Below are positions 1 to 10,938 of a stretch of 64,000 bases of DNA, one piece after another. The notes beneath the pieces are model-generated. The model was not told the DNA's origin and ran no database searches. It saw nothing but the letters and a program-made list of their open reading frames with translations. Source of the DNA: Channallabes apus (lineage: Eukaryota; Chordata; Actinopteri; Siluriformes; Clariidae); the NCBI GenBank assembly GCA_030522415.1, contig CM060112.1, forward strand, positions 6,479,001-6,543,000, given 5' to 3'. Numbering within the stretch: position 1 is the first letter of the stretch; every line of letters starts with the position of its first letter. The position numbers were made by a program, and so were the translations under genes.

Positions 1-291
1 CTCCCATCTCCTCCTTGGCCGCCACACCTCTCCACGGCGTGCGCCAGATGGCGAGCCTACAGCCTTTCCAGCTTTGCTGCGCCATTCTCTCTCTTTCTGT
101 TTCGCTGCTCTCCCGCAATTCTGCCTGCTCGGTGTGCCCACAGCCTTACCTGCTCTGCCAGAGCTCTGTCTCGCCGTGCTCCTCACTGTCCTCCTGCAGT
201 TCCGCCAGCTCGGGCGAGATGGTAACAGCGCCCCCCCAAAAATCGTCTAGGGGGGGTTCCTCCACCATGCCACTTAAACGGTCTCGCTTTC
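1..291 (-). mobile_element. 5' internal end of an LTR retrotransposon (minus strand), cut by window start
   Basis: This stretch abuts the LTR at 292-615 and is its internal 5' end when read on the minus strand. A 40-codon minus-strand frame runs from the ATG at 268 to a stop at 146. Near its start it carries the string PPLDDFWGGA. A closely similar string, PPLDIFCGGA, sits at the same distance inside the LTR of the larger element at 17314-22886, so the two belong to one family or sister families. No protease, reverse transcriptase or integrase is visible here; the rest lies outside the window. The peptide has no function I recognise, and it may be part of a short leader or gag-like protein. 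Confidence 0.6.
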
Positions 292-615
292 TGTCACGAT
301 TTCTCCGGCGTCGGTGAGTTTGCGTAGCATGAATGCAGAGGCGAGCTGACGGTTCAATAAAGTCTTTTATTTAAGATAACGGAACATAAACAAAACCCAA
401 CAACACAAACCTATAACTGCAACAAAAGCGAGACGTCCAACCTCAACTAAAACAGGCTATTAATACTAAACATAATTATCCACGGTTCAGGTGAACTTCT
501 ATGTCACCTGACCGAGGTGCCTCCTGGGAACTGAAGTTCAAACAAAAAGAAACTACATACAAACAAACTCAAAACAAACGGGCGTTCTGGTGCCCTCTAG
601 GGGTTAACCCTTACA
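292..615 (-). repeat. LTR of the retrotransposon at the window start (324 bp)
   Basis: The segment starts TGTCACG and ends CTTACA on the plus strand, giving the usual TG...CA ends. Its body resembles the longer LTRs at 17314-17916 and 22149-22886: an AATAAAGTC/AATAAAGG motif, ACCTGACCGAGGTG, CTGGGAA, and a terminal GCCCTCTAG/GCCCTCTGG. It adjoins the decayed Ig exon that begins at about 616, so the element landed inside an already duplicated receptor exon. The target-site duplication cannot be checked because the other end is outside the window. Confidence 0.75.
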
Positions 616-815
616 ATCATCAGTTTAGTCTTAGCTAAGTTCCCCTACAGGGGGCTTTATACTGATACAGTACTTGTTTTCATTAAATATCTGTTAAAGA
701 AAGTAGAAAATATGTAAATAAGGATAAATCATTCCTGCATGATAATTCTTCCTGTGTGTGAGTATGAGAAATTTTAATGAGCAAGACTTGGTGAATACTG
801 AGTCATATGTCTTCC
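616..815 (+). pseudogene. Decayed CD300/pIgR-like Ig V-domain exon, copy 1
   Basis: The DNA aligns by eye with the second Ig exon of the gene at 3519-6719: the TTAAAGAAAGT..AGAATATGTAAATA block, the TTCCTGCATGATAA block (counterpart of the FSLYDD codons) and the TGAGTATTAGAAATG-like block leading to GAATACTG. The tryptophan and cysteine codons expected after the last block are replaced by TGA GTC, and several indels break the frame. The 5' part was removed by the LTR element ending at 615. It is a dead exon of the same immune-receptor family. Confidence 0.7.
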
Positions 816-1000
816 ATCAAAGCACATTTTTAGACAACTCTCTGATCGGTTCAATTAAACATCGATCATCAGGTTTTTCCACAAACTTATGGAGTCCATT
901 CCAGTTTGAGCGCACACTGTCATTAAAGCATAAAGGGAATGTTGCAAATATTAAGAAATTCATAAAAATGTATGTAAATATTTCTACAATTCTATTTTTA
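816..1000. repeat. Receptor-locus flanking sequence shared with 24244-24400
   Basis: The sequence from TTTAGACAACTCTCTGATCGG through GTCATTAAAGCATAAAGGGAA is nearly the same as the sequence just right of the transposon nest at 24245. It also contains a short echo of the start of the Ig pseudo-exon at 12750. It marks a tandemly duplicated unit of the receptor locus rather than a transposon. Confidence 0.7.
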
Positions 1001-1034
1001 CTTAAGTTGTTACTGTACATTGTAAAGTTTTGCT

Positions 1035-1495
1035 GAAGGCGTCCAAAAAATGCATTAATCTCCTTTGAACAGTTGATATTGAGATGTTTCTGCTACTTCT
1101 GCTCTGTAAAGACTTCATAACGCCTCTAATCTGAGCTGCTGTTAATTGGTCATTTTTCAGGCTGATAACTCTAAATGAACTTCTGGTCTGCAGCAGAGGT
1201 AGGTTTTGGTCTCGTCCTCCTGGGACGGCCTTCATGAGAGACAGTTTCATTATGGTGCTTGACGGATTTTGCAAATGCACTTGACAATATTATTCTTGCA
1301 AGAACTATTACAGAAAGGCCGACCTCTGTGTCTTAAAATAACAACTAACTGGTGTTTTTGTTGTTGTTACGTAATTCCATATGTGTTATTTTATAGTTTT
1401 GAAATCCCCAGTATTGTTGTAGAGTGTAGAAAATAAATCACTAAACAAAAACAAAGAAATTTGCAAGTGACCCCAAACTTTTGAATCGTAGTGTA
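1035..1495 (-). pseudogene. Decayed Tc1/mariner-like transposon, 3' part with transposase N-terminal fragment
   Basis: The right end reads AAACTTTTGAATCGTAGTGTA, a terminal type very common in fish Tc1-like elements. On the minus strand, roughly 1270-1050 encodes a helix-turn-helix-like fragment with FRVISLKNDQLTAAQI and STVQRRL, matching the DNA-binding region of Tc1 transposases. The catalytic DDE part and the other terminus are missing. It is inactive. The second receptor unit at 24400 seems to lack it, so it probably inserted after the units duplicated. Confidence 0.65.
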
Positions 1496-2364
1496 TAATA
1501 TAATCTATGATATTATAATCTAATTGTCAGTTTCCTATCATTTCTGTTGCTTATGAAGTCTGTGTCTTTGTTGTGTGAGTTTGGCAATAATGAGCAAATG
1601 CATTGTTTTACCAAGATTTAATGGTTATCTTCTTCCTTACTGACACCACAGTGTTAAGTTATAAAGGTGGATAATGCATGCTTAATTATTGTTAATTCAG
1701 TTGTAATCTATTTGTATGTACATTCATTATTATTGCTATGCACACTGTCATGATTAGTTATTCAGTTAAAGGAGTATAAAGTATTTAAGAAGTTTTTATA
1801 ATGCTGAGTTATTTAACAACTGTTCAGTTTTGGTGTTATCAACAAGAAGTTACACACCATTTTATTTTGTTTGTTTGTTTGTTTGTTTGTTTGTTTAAAA
1901 TAGAGGATGTAATAGGTGCAAAGATACTGCCTCTAGATGGCAGTATTGATGCAGCCATAACATTACAATGCCAACTATTGGAAAGGTTCCTCTTGTGCAA
2001 CCTGGGCAGGTTTGGCCCCCTGGGGTATGACTTCACAAGACCTATGTGGTGTCTGGTACTAGGATTTGGGAAGCGGATCCTTGGGGTGTTGTGGGTTACT
2101 GGCTTAACTGTCCAAAACCTCATCCATTATAATGCCCTTTTATTGATCATCAAGTAACTCTCATAAAATTATTGTATGTGACATCATGGTCAACTAATCT
2201 TGCTCTGATTCAGTCATCTATCCATCATAATTTGGTCAAAGTTGCTCAAATCCTTACACTTTGTTTCCAACACATCAACTTCAGAGTCCAAATGTTCACT
2301 TGCTGTATCCTACTTAATTTCAGGTGTCATTATAATGACTTAATGATGGTAGAATTAAAGACAA

Positions 2365-2395
<31 letters not shown>

Positions 2396-2820
2396 AGCAC
2401 ATAGAAAGTTGAGGGACAAAGGCAAAGACCCAGCCTCTGCTTCCCTAAGACACTAGCGAGAAAGAGAGCAAGAAAGGGAGAAAGCGGCATGCATTAGTTC
2501 AGCGTGCAAGCTCTGTTTAACAGTGTTAAAACACAAAACTTTCTCGCTGATAAATCCTCGGTAAGGGCGAAGGCGGTGCCCTGTTTACATCTCATGTTGC
2601 GGCTTCATACTGCACTTACTGTTTTGATTATAGACTGTCTTCCTTCCTCTGTTACACACTTTGTGTTCTAAAAGGCAGTAAAGGCATTTTGTCAGTGGAG
2701 CAGAATAAAGAAATACATAACCTGGCCCAAAAAAGTCACAAACGCTAATATTATGCTTGACTGCCATTAGATTTGATTACAGGATGTAATGTGTGGTGAC
2801 CACTTCATGTGTGAAAATTA
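1496..2820. other. No gene seen; simple repeats and receptor-locus spacer
   Basis: The stretch holds a (GTTT)n run at about 1865-1896 and a (GAAA)n run at about 2367-2395. Next to the first run is a CTAGATGGCAGTAT motif that recurs beside a similar T-rich run at 24600, so this is part of the duplicated locus unit. No frame longer than about 120 codons has a recognisable product. Confidence 0.5.
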
Positions 2821-3300
2821 ACCCCCATAATCCCAGAACCACTCCTTAAAGACAAAATTCTTGGAATATGCTCTTGGAATATGCCCAACCCCAGATCATA
2901 ACATTGCCTCCAGAAGCTTGTACAGAGGTGCAACACCTCATGCACTTCCCTTCTCACTCAGACAAAATTTATCAGATCACATCCAATCTTTATGCTGCTT
3001 AACAAACAGAAACTTCCTTAAAATTTCCAACAAGTGGTTTTCTTATGGACACGCTGTTTAGATTCAATCCTGAGTTCTCCTCACACTGAAAAAAGTGGAT
3101 CGCTGGGCTTTCTACTGATGATGCAATTTCAACCAAGTGTTTAGGTGATCTCTGAACACAACCATTCATTACTTTTTTTATGACCACATTCCCTTGAAAA
3201 ACTTGACAGTTCAACATTATCCTTTCAAGGGCTCCAGGCCACTTACAATCCTGTATACAGGATAAAGCGATATAGACAATGAATAAGTGAGTGTATTTCA
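2821..3300. other. Possible Tc1 transposase debris upstream of the receptor gene
   Basis: Phrases such as CCCCAGATCATAACATTGCCTCC resemble antisense Tc1 transposase sequence seen in many fish repeats, but no terminal repeat or continuous frame remains. The promoter of the receptor gene should lie between here and 3519. I see no clear TATA box or other element that I can defend. Confidence 0.3.
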
Positions 3301-3518
3301 TTTGTGTTTTTCCACACATACATTTACTTTACGGCTTTTTTTCTCAAACAACTGGAAGGGGAAGTGGCCACTTGTATTACACTGTTGTTAAGACACAGAA
3401 AAAGACACGAGCATACTTAAAGAGCAGGGCAGAGACAGTAACCGTGTGTAACAGGACAGGAGCTTTAATATCTTTCTGAAGTGGAGTTGGTGTGGAAATG
3501 TGTGAGTGTGAACTCAGG

Positions 3519-3558
3519 ATGAAGATCCTCCTCATCTTCACCCTCTGTCTGATCTCAG
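3519..3558 (+). other. Exon 1 of the Ig receptor (signal peptide)
   Basis: The ATG at 3519 opens a 13-codon hydrophobic leader that ends in phase 1 at a consensus donor (CAG|GTAAAG). No other nearby ATG gives a leader in phase with exon 2. Confidence 0.8.
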
Positions 3559-4275
3559 GTAAAGAAATGCACTTCAGAATAATCCTCACTCTCAGCAGCA
3601 GTGTTACATGAAGGAAGGTTTTGCTCAGATGGATGTTTGGTGTTTTGTTAGATGGAGGAGATTCCAAGGCAGTAACAGGATATTCAGGAGGAGGAGTCCT
3701 TATCAAGTGCACGTATGATACAGGATACACACAAAACAAGAAATATTTATGTAAGGGTTCAACACCAGGCTGTTCTGATCAAATCAAGACAGATGCTAAA
3801 AATAAGTGGATGAATTCAGGAAGATTCTCACTGTATGATGACACCAAATCAGCAGAGTTCTGGGTGATGATCAGAGAGCTCACTGTACAGGACACTGGGA
3901 CGTACCACTGTGGAGTTGATATACAATCACGAATAGACATTTACACACTAGTGGAACTGATGGTTAAAGAAGGTGAGTCTACTACCACTGCATTATTTCA
4001 AAAACTTCCAAAAGCTCTAGATGCATTAGTAGACTAAATACCAAATAGTTATACTTTAGTACTACATGAAAGCATTATTTCAACTTGTTTCTACTATTTA
4101 TATTTTTCATTAATTACCAAGATAATGACTATTTTTTTCTCTACAGCTTTCCGTGTACTGAAGCTCAACTTAAGAGAAGGGAATAGCTATAATTACGATT
4201 GCTTGACAAAAGAAACATAAAGATCGAAGAGTTGTTAATCAGAGTTAGGACACATACTGTACAGGGATAATCTAA

Positions 4276-4349
<74 letters not shown>

Positions 4350-4888
4350 AACCTTGGATTACGAGCATAATTCATTACAGAAGAGTGCTCGTATTCCAGA
4401 ACAAATCGAAACCAAATTTAATTTTCCCATAAGAAAGAAACTCGAATTATCCGTTCCATAGCCCAAACAAATTAATACATAAAAATAATTAACACAAAAT
4501 ATAAAGTAAAAATAAAACAAATTAACCTGCACTTCACCTTTTTAAAAAAGTAAAAAGAAATCCCGACAGATAAGTGTTTCCATTTAAGTGTTTCATGCTG
4601 TGTGTGACGGTGTCAAATTACACGTGCGCACACATATAAGAGAGGCTGAGGGAGAAAATGGATTTTTATCTTTCTAATGAGACTTTATTACACTGGAACC
4701 CTTCCTATTTGAATTTCACATAAACACACATTAACGGAAAGACTGAAAAATTAGCAAGGAACATCACTAATGACACTCGTGTGAGCGCTTACTAACAGAA
4801 TCACTGCTGTAAAGTAAAACAAACAAACAAATGAACCTGGACTTTAATTTTGAAAAGAATCGCGACAGAACAGAGTTTCTGTGAGGAG

Positions 4889-4943
<55 letters not shown>

Positions 4944-4980
4944 GCAGAGAGGGGGTGTGTGTGTGAAGCAGAGGGGGTGC

Positions 4981-5042
<62 letters not shown>

Positions 5043-5944
5043 AAAGAGAGAGAGAGAGAGACAGAGAGAGAGGGAGAGAGAGTGTGTGTGACACGCATGA
5101 AGCGCATGCATGATACAGTACATGATACTCGGTGCTCGTAAACCAAGACAATGCTCATTTTCCAATTTATAATTTATTAAAAATCTTTGCTCACTCGCTT
5201 GGAACACTCGCAAACTGCGTTACTCGTAATCCGAGGGTTCACTGTACATATTTCCTTTAACATTTTAAACTCACTTCTCTAATTTTATTTTTTATTCTGT
5301 AAAGCTGTTTGTGACAATGACCACTGTTAAAAGCGCAAATTGAGTGGAATTTAATTAAATTGTTTTGAATTGAACTGAATTAAATTAGACATACACAAAC
5401 TGATCTGATTAATTGTGATTTGCAGATCTGTCCTATGACAAGTTCATCAGTGAGACTGTCCATGTAGGAGGAGATTTGAACATCAGCTGTAAATACCCAG
5501 AATCCCTCAGGAGTAATCCCAAGTTTCTCTGCAAGATTGAGCTGCATGATTCAGTTTGTTCTCATAAAAGTAACGTTCCCATTAAAGAAAGTGGAGAATA
5601 TGTAAATATGGGGAAATTCTCCCTGTATGATGACAGAGAAAAACTAATCTTGAGTGTGAGTATTAGAAATGTAACTGAGCGAGACTCTGGTGAATACTGG
5701 TGTGGAGCTGAAGCGGCCTGGGAATCTGATGATGGATACAAGGTTTATTTCACACAGATGCACCTGACAGTTACTGGTGAGTTTTTTTTTAGAGAGACTG
5801 TAAACTGCACTTTGTTGTATCGGTATTGTTATTGTTGTCATGTACTAGATTTGACTAACAACTTAATGTAATTTATTTACTTACCAAACATACACTACTT
5901 AAGATCCACATGTCCCTATTTCAACCTGGAAACCAACACAGCCT

Positions 5945-5975
<31 letters not shown>

Positions 5976-6719
5976 CATCACCATCATTTGAGCTTATATC
6001 AGCTTCTCCTCCAGCAGGTGATTCTGCTCAGGTGCACCTCACACCTACGTATAATCGAACTCCAAGACATTGAATCTGATCTATCATGAATGATCAGCAT
6101 GTAGGTTAAAGTGCCTGTTTTTTTTACTCCTTAAGGATTTCGAGCTTCCACTGTGATCCCTGTGTCTGTAACTCTGGCGTTGCTTCTGATTGGAGTCATA
6201 TTCCTCATTGTGGTTTTGCAGAAGAGACGCAGGATGCAAGGTCAAATCTTTACAAACAATCTATTTTTAAAAATTATTTAATTATTTACTACATTGTTTG
6301 CCACGTAATTATGTCTGAAAGGTTTAAAGTTTTTGGTTTATTATTTATATGAAAAATAAATAATTTTATGAATAATATTTTTAAAAGTCAGGATAACATC
6401 TAATGTTAATAATTTTTTTTAGCAGGAACTTCTTTTACTGGTGGATGTTCTGGCCAAAATGCAGGAAATGACCCAGAGGTAAATGTCTTCATCAATGTGT
6501 GTGTGTGTGTTCAGTACCAAATATTATTGTTTTTTAAAAACCATGAAAATGTGTGTAATTTGTTTCTGTTCCTCTGTGTTTACTTTCTCTGATTATAAGT
6601 CGGTTAAATACACCAGAAGCTCTTTTGCCTCTGACGAGGGAACTTCCACAGATTACTGCAACATGCTACCCACAATCCCCTCTGATCCTTCTCAAAGCAT
6701 TTATGCCAACGTAATGTAG
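3519..6719 (+). CDS. CD300/CMRF35-like (pIgR-like) two-Ig-domain inhibitory receptor, six exons
   Basis: Predicted exons are 3519-3558, 3652-3972, 5426-5776, 6136-6240, 6426-6478 and 6600-6719. Together they total 990 nt (329 residues) with consistent phases (1,1,1,1,0) and GT-AG borders. Exon 1 encodes a hydrophobic signal peptide (MKILLIFTLCLIS). Exons 2 and 3 each encode a V-type Ig domain. Both have the conserved cysteines, the FSLYDD strand and the DTGTYHC or DSGEYWC end, plus the extra cysteine pair (KYLC..C; KFLC..C) typical of CD300 and pIgR domains. Exon 4 is a transmembrane helix (VTLALLLIGVIFLIVVL) followed by basic residues. The tail holds SIYANV, which fits the ITIM consensus, and YCNM, a YxxM motif. 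The family acts at the leukocyte surface and recruits SH2 phosphatases through ITIMs. Exon borders are inferred, not backed by cDNA. The exon 4 donor (GTCAAA) is weak. Confidence 0.85.
4148..4219 (+). pseudogene. Short skipped or decayed exon in intron 2 of the Ig receptor
   Basis: A good acceptor (TTTTTTCTCTACAG) precedes a phase-compatible frame that begins AFRVLKLNLREGNSY and reaches TAA at 4217-4219. The start resembles the opening of an Ig domain in this family, but the frame ends after about 24 codons and the following DNA is a microsatellite and a MITE. If spliced in, it would yield a truncated, possibly secreted one-domain protein. It may instead be a relic of a third Ig exon. Confidence 0.4.
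4276..4345. repeat. (AT)n microsatellite in intron 2
   Basis: About 70 bp of alternating A and T directly abuts the left end of the MITE at 4342, which probably inserted at a TA within it. Confidence 0.9.
4342..5246. mobile_element. Tc1/mariner-type MITE in intron 2 of the Ig receptor
   Basis: The ends form an inverted repeat: TATAGTGAAACCTTGG on the left and the complement of CCGAGGGTTCACTGTA on the right, both continuing into GGATTACGAG. TA at each border fits a Tc1/mariner target. The interior has no transposase, so this is a non-autonomous copy of about 0.9 kb. It carries opposed (GT)n and (CA)n tracts. Confidence 0.75.
4892..5040. repeat. Opposed (GT)n and (CA)n tracts able to form a hairpin
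   Basis: A (GT) run at about 4892-4940 is followed by two short GAAGCAGAG spacers and then a (CA) run at about 4983-5038. The two runs are complementary to each other, and the spacer itself contains GTGAAGCAGAGGGGGTGCTTCAC, a small stem. Transcribed RNA would fold into a long hairpin. Confidence 0.85.
5940..5982. repeat. (ATC)n microsatellite in intron 3
   Basis: Roughly ten tandem ATC/TCA trinucleotides lie between the second Ig exon and the transmembrane exon. No exon is evident here; D2 joins the transmembrane exon in phase without a stalk exon. Confidence 0.85.
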
Positions 6720-7640
6720 TTGAATTAAGCAGCAATTCTTTTATGTCAATGCCAGCACACTCTAACAGTGCAGTGCAAAGATGATGATTTAAAAAATTGA
6801 TCTTGTGTGTATATGATACAGGAAGTCAGTTTACTTCATGTGATTTATTTATAATAATCAGTATCACCTTCATTCTCTCCATCCATCTGTGTTTTTCCTC
6901 TTCAGCAACCGCATCCTGGTCAGCTTTGCAGTGCTTTGTTTTTAAATATTATTAATGAATTTAGCTCTATTCATCTTTGTATTTTCATCCATTTTGAATA
7001 GCTACTGTATATGTATGTATTATATGTATGGAGTGCGTTATACATTGCATGTGTGGACTACGGTACTGTATGTGAACCATTGCAGGAAATGGAACATGTA
7101 TTTTCTCTTTGGTATATATGGAAATGTGTGTAAGATTACACTCTTAAATAGTTTCTTTACGAAGAAATTTTGCTAAAAGAAAGAGAAAAGTGCAGACATT
7201 TCACTTGTATTACCAGCAAACTGTGAAAATTTGCTTGAAACTCCCACTTCACTTTTCACTTCACTTTTTTTGTTTACATGATTGTCATCTTACTTTCTCT
7301 TATAGTGACCACACTCATTTTTACTGATCTGATATCAGCCATCCTCATGCTCTCTGTTTCACTAGAAAGAAAGAAAGTAATTTTGTCATTTTTTCTTAAA
7401 GGAGCACTGATATTTTTTTTATTGAGTTAATTAAGCTATGTTGAATTTTGATAATATCAGCAGGAAGTAACACTATAAACTTTAAACCTTTCCCAAGCGC
7501 ATAGTATTGTTTCTAAGCAGTAGGTTCTCATCTCAGGTGAGTTCTTGAACCAATATTTTATATAATGTACATTCAGTTGGGGACAATGTCTGAGGTGACA
7601 TTGATTTTTTTAATTATTATTATTTTAAACATGGAAATAA
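6720..7640. other. 3' flank of the Ig receptor; no further gene seen
   Basis: The receptor's 3' UTR must start here, but I see no unambiguous AATAAA near the stop codon. The rest is AT-rich with small open frames that resemble nothing known to me. Confidence 0.4.
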
Positions 7641-8973
7641 TTTAATTCAATTAAATTCAACTTTATTTGTACAGCACTTTTAGCAATTGTCATTGTCAAT
7701 TGTCAAAGCAGCTTTACACAATCAAAAGAATGATGTGTATGAAACAAAATGGTCAGATAGTCCCTGATGAGCAAACCGAGGGCAACAGTGGCAAGGAAAA
7801 ACTCCCTGAGATGGCAATAGGAAGAAACATTTAGAGGAACCAGACTCAATCAGAGAACCCATCCTCATCTGGGTGAAACAGAAAGCAGAAAATGATCTGC
7901 ATCTATACAGTGTGTTAGGTGGCAGGCAGTTCAGCTATAATAATTGATGTTAATATGGAGTCCAGGTAGTTAGACTCGTCAGTCAGGTAGACTCGTAGGA
8001 AATTTCAGTCCTGAACTATCGAGCGACTGCAGCCAAGTCAAGTCCTCAGAGAAACAGCTGTCAACATCAGTCGAGGACAGAACCATTTTCATGGTAGAGT
8101 GAAACCCTCTCCAGACACCAGACACATCCCAAAGACACACGGGGCATCCATGTGACGAGGTCTCCAACCAGAAGTGGGGCACGAGGATGAGTCAGACAGG
8201 TCCACAGGGCAGAGGGAGTTTGTATCACTGGCAGCTCAGGAACGACATGTGTAGCTCAACAGAGAGAGCGAAAGAGAGAGACTGGAGAGCATAAGAGGAG
8301 AGATGGTGGTTAGGTATGGTCACAGTCACATAATGTATAAATTAATGTATATTTACGTGTAGAGTGCAAGCAGAGACTCCAGCAGGACTAACTATAACAG
8401 CATAACTAAAAGGCAGAGCCAGAAGAAAACACAGACATGAGGGCTCCCTGAGATGTAAACCAACCAATCACCTCACTGTCAACAAACCTGAGTGATCAAT
8501 GAGAGTGAGGAAGACAGCACCTAAACATATCAGTTCACCATAATACTCTACGTCCATGAGTCCCCCAGATCTGCTCCTTTACCTAAGGCAAATCTATTTA
8601 TAAAAATGCTTGGCTAAATAAATTTTAACCTTGTATTTTAGCCTGCGACTGTGTCAGAGTCCTGAACACTATTTGGAATGCTATTCCATAACTCTGCCCC
8701 CAGCTGTAGTTTTCATAATACGAGGTACTGACAAGCAGCCTGCATCCTTTGATATAAGTAGGCATGGCGGATTGTAAGACACAAGCAGTTCACTCAGATA
8801 CTGCAGTGCGAGACCATTTAATGCTTTATATGGCAAAAGTAGTATTTTAAAATCAATGCAAAGTTTCACAAGGAGCCAATGTAGTGAAGATAGGATAGGG
8901 GTGATGTGCTCATATCTTCTGCTTCTAGTGAGGACTCTTGCTGCTGCACATAAGCTTGTTTATGCACCTAGCT

Positions 8974-10938
8974 TGTAACGCTCAGAATTATTATTAGAGC
9001 TAATAAAATCGGGGTCTAAGATCTAAAAACGGGTTAATCGCACTTACTTCCGGTATTGCGCAACCTTCGCGGAGCAAGGAAAGACGGTGACAACAACAAC
9101 TTCCAAAACCAAACCAAAGTGTATTATTTACAAAAGACAAACAACCAAATGAAGTGCAATGAAAAAACAATATATACAAAATATAAACAAATATGTACAG
9201 TGTCAGTAGTGTGTGCGAGTGTGTGTGTGCGTATGTATGAATGTCCAAGTCCGTGTTATAGTAAATGTATGGAATGATGAAATGGGGAGATGGCTCGATC
9301 TCACCGGAAAAAGATGGTAAGTCCTCCGACATCGACCACAGTGGCTATTAGCGCCACCTGGAGACCTTCCCGCTGTGGCGGTTCCACCTCTGCGAGGTCT
9401 CTGGGAGGGGCGGCTGACCGCTCCGAGGTAGGTTGAGGAGTTTCTGCTTTGGTGGGCACGGCGTAGTAGAGCTGAGAGGGTGCAGAGAGGGGCTGGGCGT
9501 TGGACGGTCCGGCCTGGACCAGAGTAGAAGTGGGCAGTGGTGCTCCTTTCTTCTCATTCTCCTGGCTGTCCTTCTCAGGTGTTGCAGCGGTTGGACGATC
9601 AGCTGAATGTAGAGCTGGAGGTGGAGAAGACGCCAAGGTGTGTGCTTCCGATCTGAGGGCGGTGGGCGTGTTAAAGAGGCGCAGCTTCTTCATCTGCTTC
9701 TCCCGGACGATATCACGGCGCAAGAAACAGTCCGCTACTGCTTTCTCCAGTTTCCCTAGCGACTCTCGGCAGTAGCGCTCCAGCTCATCTAGCTTGGTGT
9801 CTACTGCCTGTCGAAAACTGAGTTCGCGGTTTAAGCTGCTGTCCATGGAGTCTCTGTAATTCCTCTCCAACACACCCACCTTTTCAGTCATAGCCACTAC
9901 ATCCCCTTTACATTGCTTAAGTTCAGAACGCATTGTTTTTAAACTATCAGACATATTAGACATAAGACCCTTTAAGTTATCATCATGCCTATCTGATACA
10001 TACAATGACCTAAGCAATGGAATAGGATTACGTCTTGTCACACATGCACATTCCTCATCCTGTGTTTTACTACCGGCAACATAGTTGGCCCTCCCGGTCC
10101 TACTAGCATTAGCAAGCAGGTTAGCTTTAGCATTAGCCATGTTAGCGTCTATTTTGCTCCACAAATTCACACAACACCGGAAAAACACCCAAACAAATAG
10201 ACTCCCCGTACGGGCCACCAATATGTAACGCTCAGAATTATTATTAGAGCTAATTACACTAAATCGGGGTCTAAGATCTAAAAACGGGTTAATCGCACTT
10301 ACTTCCGGTATTGCGCAACCTTCGCGGAGCAAGGAAAGACGGTGACAACAACAACTTCCAAAACCAAACCAAAGTGTATTATTTACAAAAGACAAACAAC
10401 CAAATGAAGTGCAATGAAAAAACAATATATACAAAATATAAACAAATATGTACAGTGTCAGTAGTGTGTGCGAGTGTGTGTGTGCGTATGTATGAATGTC
10501 CAAGTCCGTGTTATTGTAAATGTATGGAATGATGAAATGGGGAGATGGCTCGATCTCACCGGAAAAAGATGGTAAGTCCGGGAGCTCGAGAAACGGAATG
10601 AGAGGGGTATAGTTGCCGTCCAGGAAAAGAATAATCCCATGGAAATATCCAACTAGCTCGCTCTCTCTCTCCATACACAGCGCTGCTTGCTTCATCTCTC
10701 CGTGTTGACTGTTGTGCCGGTTCCGGCTTTATACCGGCACACGTGACCTGATAGGTCATCAGGGTTCCCTCGCGGCACAGCTGCGCATGCGCGCGAGAGC
10801 TTAACCCCGGAACCAAGGCACCGTTGCCATGGGGACGAAAATAACCGAAAGGGGTCAGTTTGTTGATGCAGGTGAGCAACATTAGCTCCTGACCTTTTCC
10901 CCTGCTGTTTAACCGCCCCTTTATGTGGCCGCGCTACA
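8974..10938 (-). mobile_element. Internally deleted LTR retrotransposon inside the L2 copy
   Basis: The right LTR (10224-10938, 715 bp) is complete, with TG..CA ends (TGTAACG...GCTACA). The left LTR (8974-9324) matches only its first 350 bp and then runs straight into internal sequence, so a deletion has joined the internal region to the middle of the 3' LTR. AGCT on both sides (8970-8973 and 10939-10942) is the target duplication. Removing the element restores the L2 text CACCTAGCTGAACAACC. On the minus strand, the sequence after the 5' LTR contains TGGTGGCCCGTACGGGG, a likely primer-binding site. Confidence 0.85.
9301..10140 (-). CDS. Gag-like coiled-coil protein fragment of the LTR element
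   Basis: The frame opens at the ATG at 10140 just inside the 5' LTR and stays open to 9301, where it enters the truncated 3' LTR. Roughly the first third is alanine- and asparagine-rich. The middle (DNLKGLMSNMSDSLKTMRSE onward) is charged and heptad-like, so probably coiled coil. The rest is proline- and serine-rich. No CCHC knuckle, protease or polymerase motif is present, because the deletion removed everything downstream. It is most likely the N-terminal part of a gag protein, but I cannot assign a family. A larger open reading extends upstream through the LTR and is probably not translated. Confidence 0.5.
   Translation of the reverse strand: MANAKANLLANASRTGRANYVAGSKTQDEECACVTRRNPIPLLRSLYVSDRHDDNLKGLMSNMSDSLKTMRSELKQCKGDVVAMTEKVGVLERNYRDSMDSSLNRELSFRQAVDTKLDELERYCRESLGKLEKAVADCFLRRDIVREKQMKKLRLFNTPTALRSEAHTLASSPPPALHSADRPTAATPEKDSQENEKKGAPLPTSTLVQAGPSNAQPLSAPSQLYYAVPTKAETPQPTSERSAAPPRDLAEVEPPQREGLQVALIATVVDVGGLTIFFR

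Noticed and set aside
4767..5213. Cysteine-valine and histidine-threonine repeat proteins around the microsatellite
   Set aside because: They are translations of (GT)n and (CA)n on both strands inside an intronic MITE.
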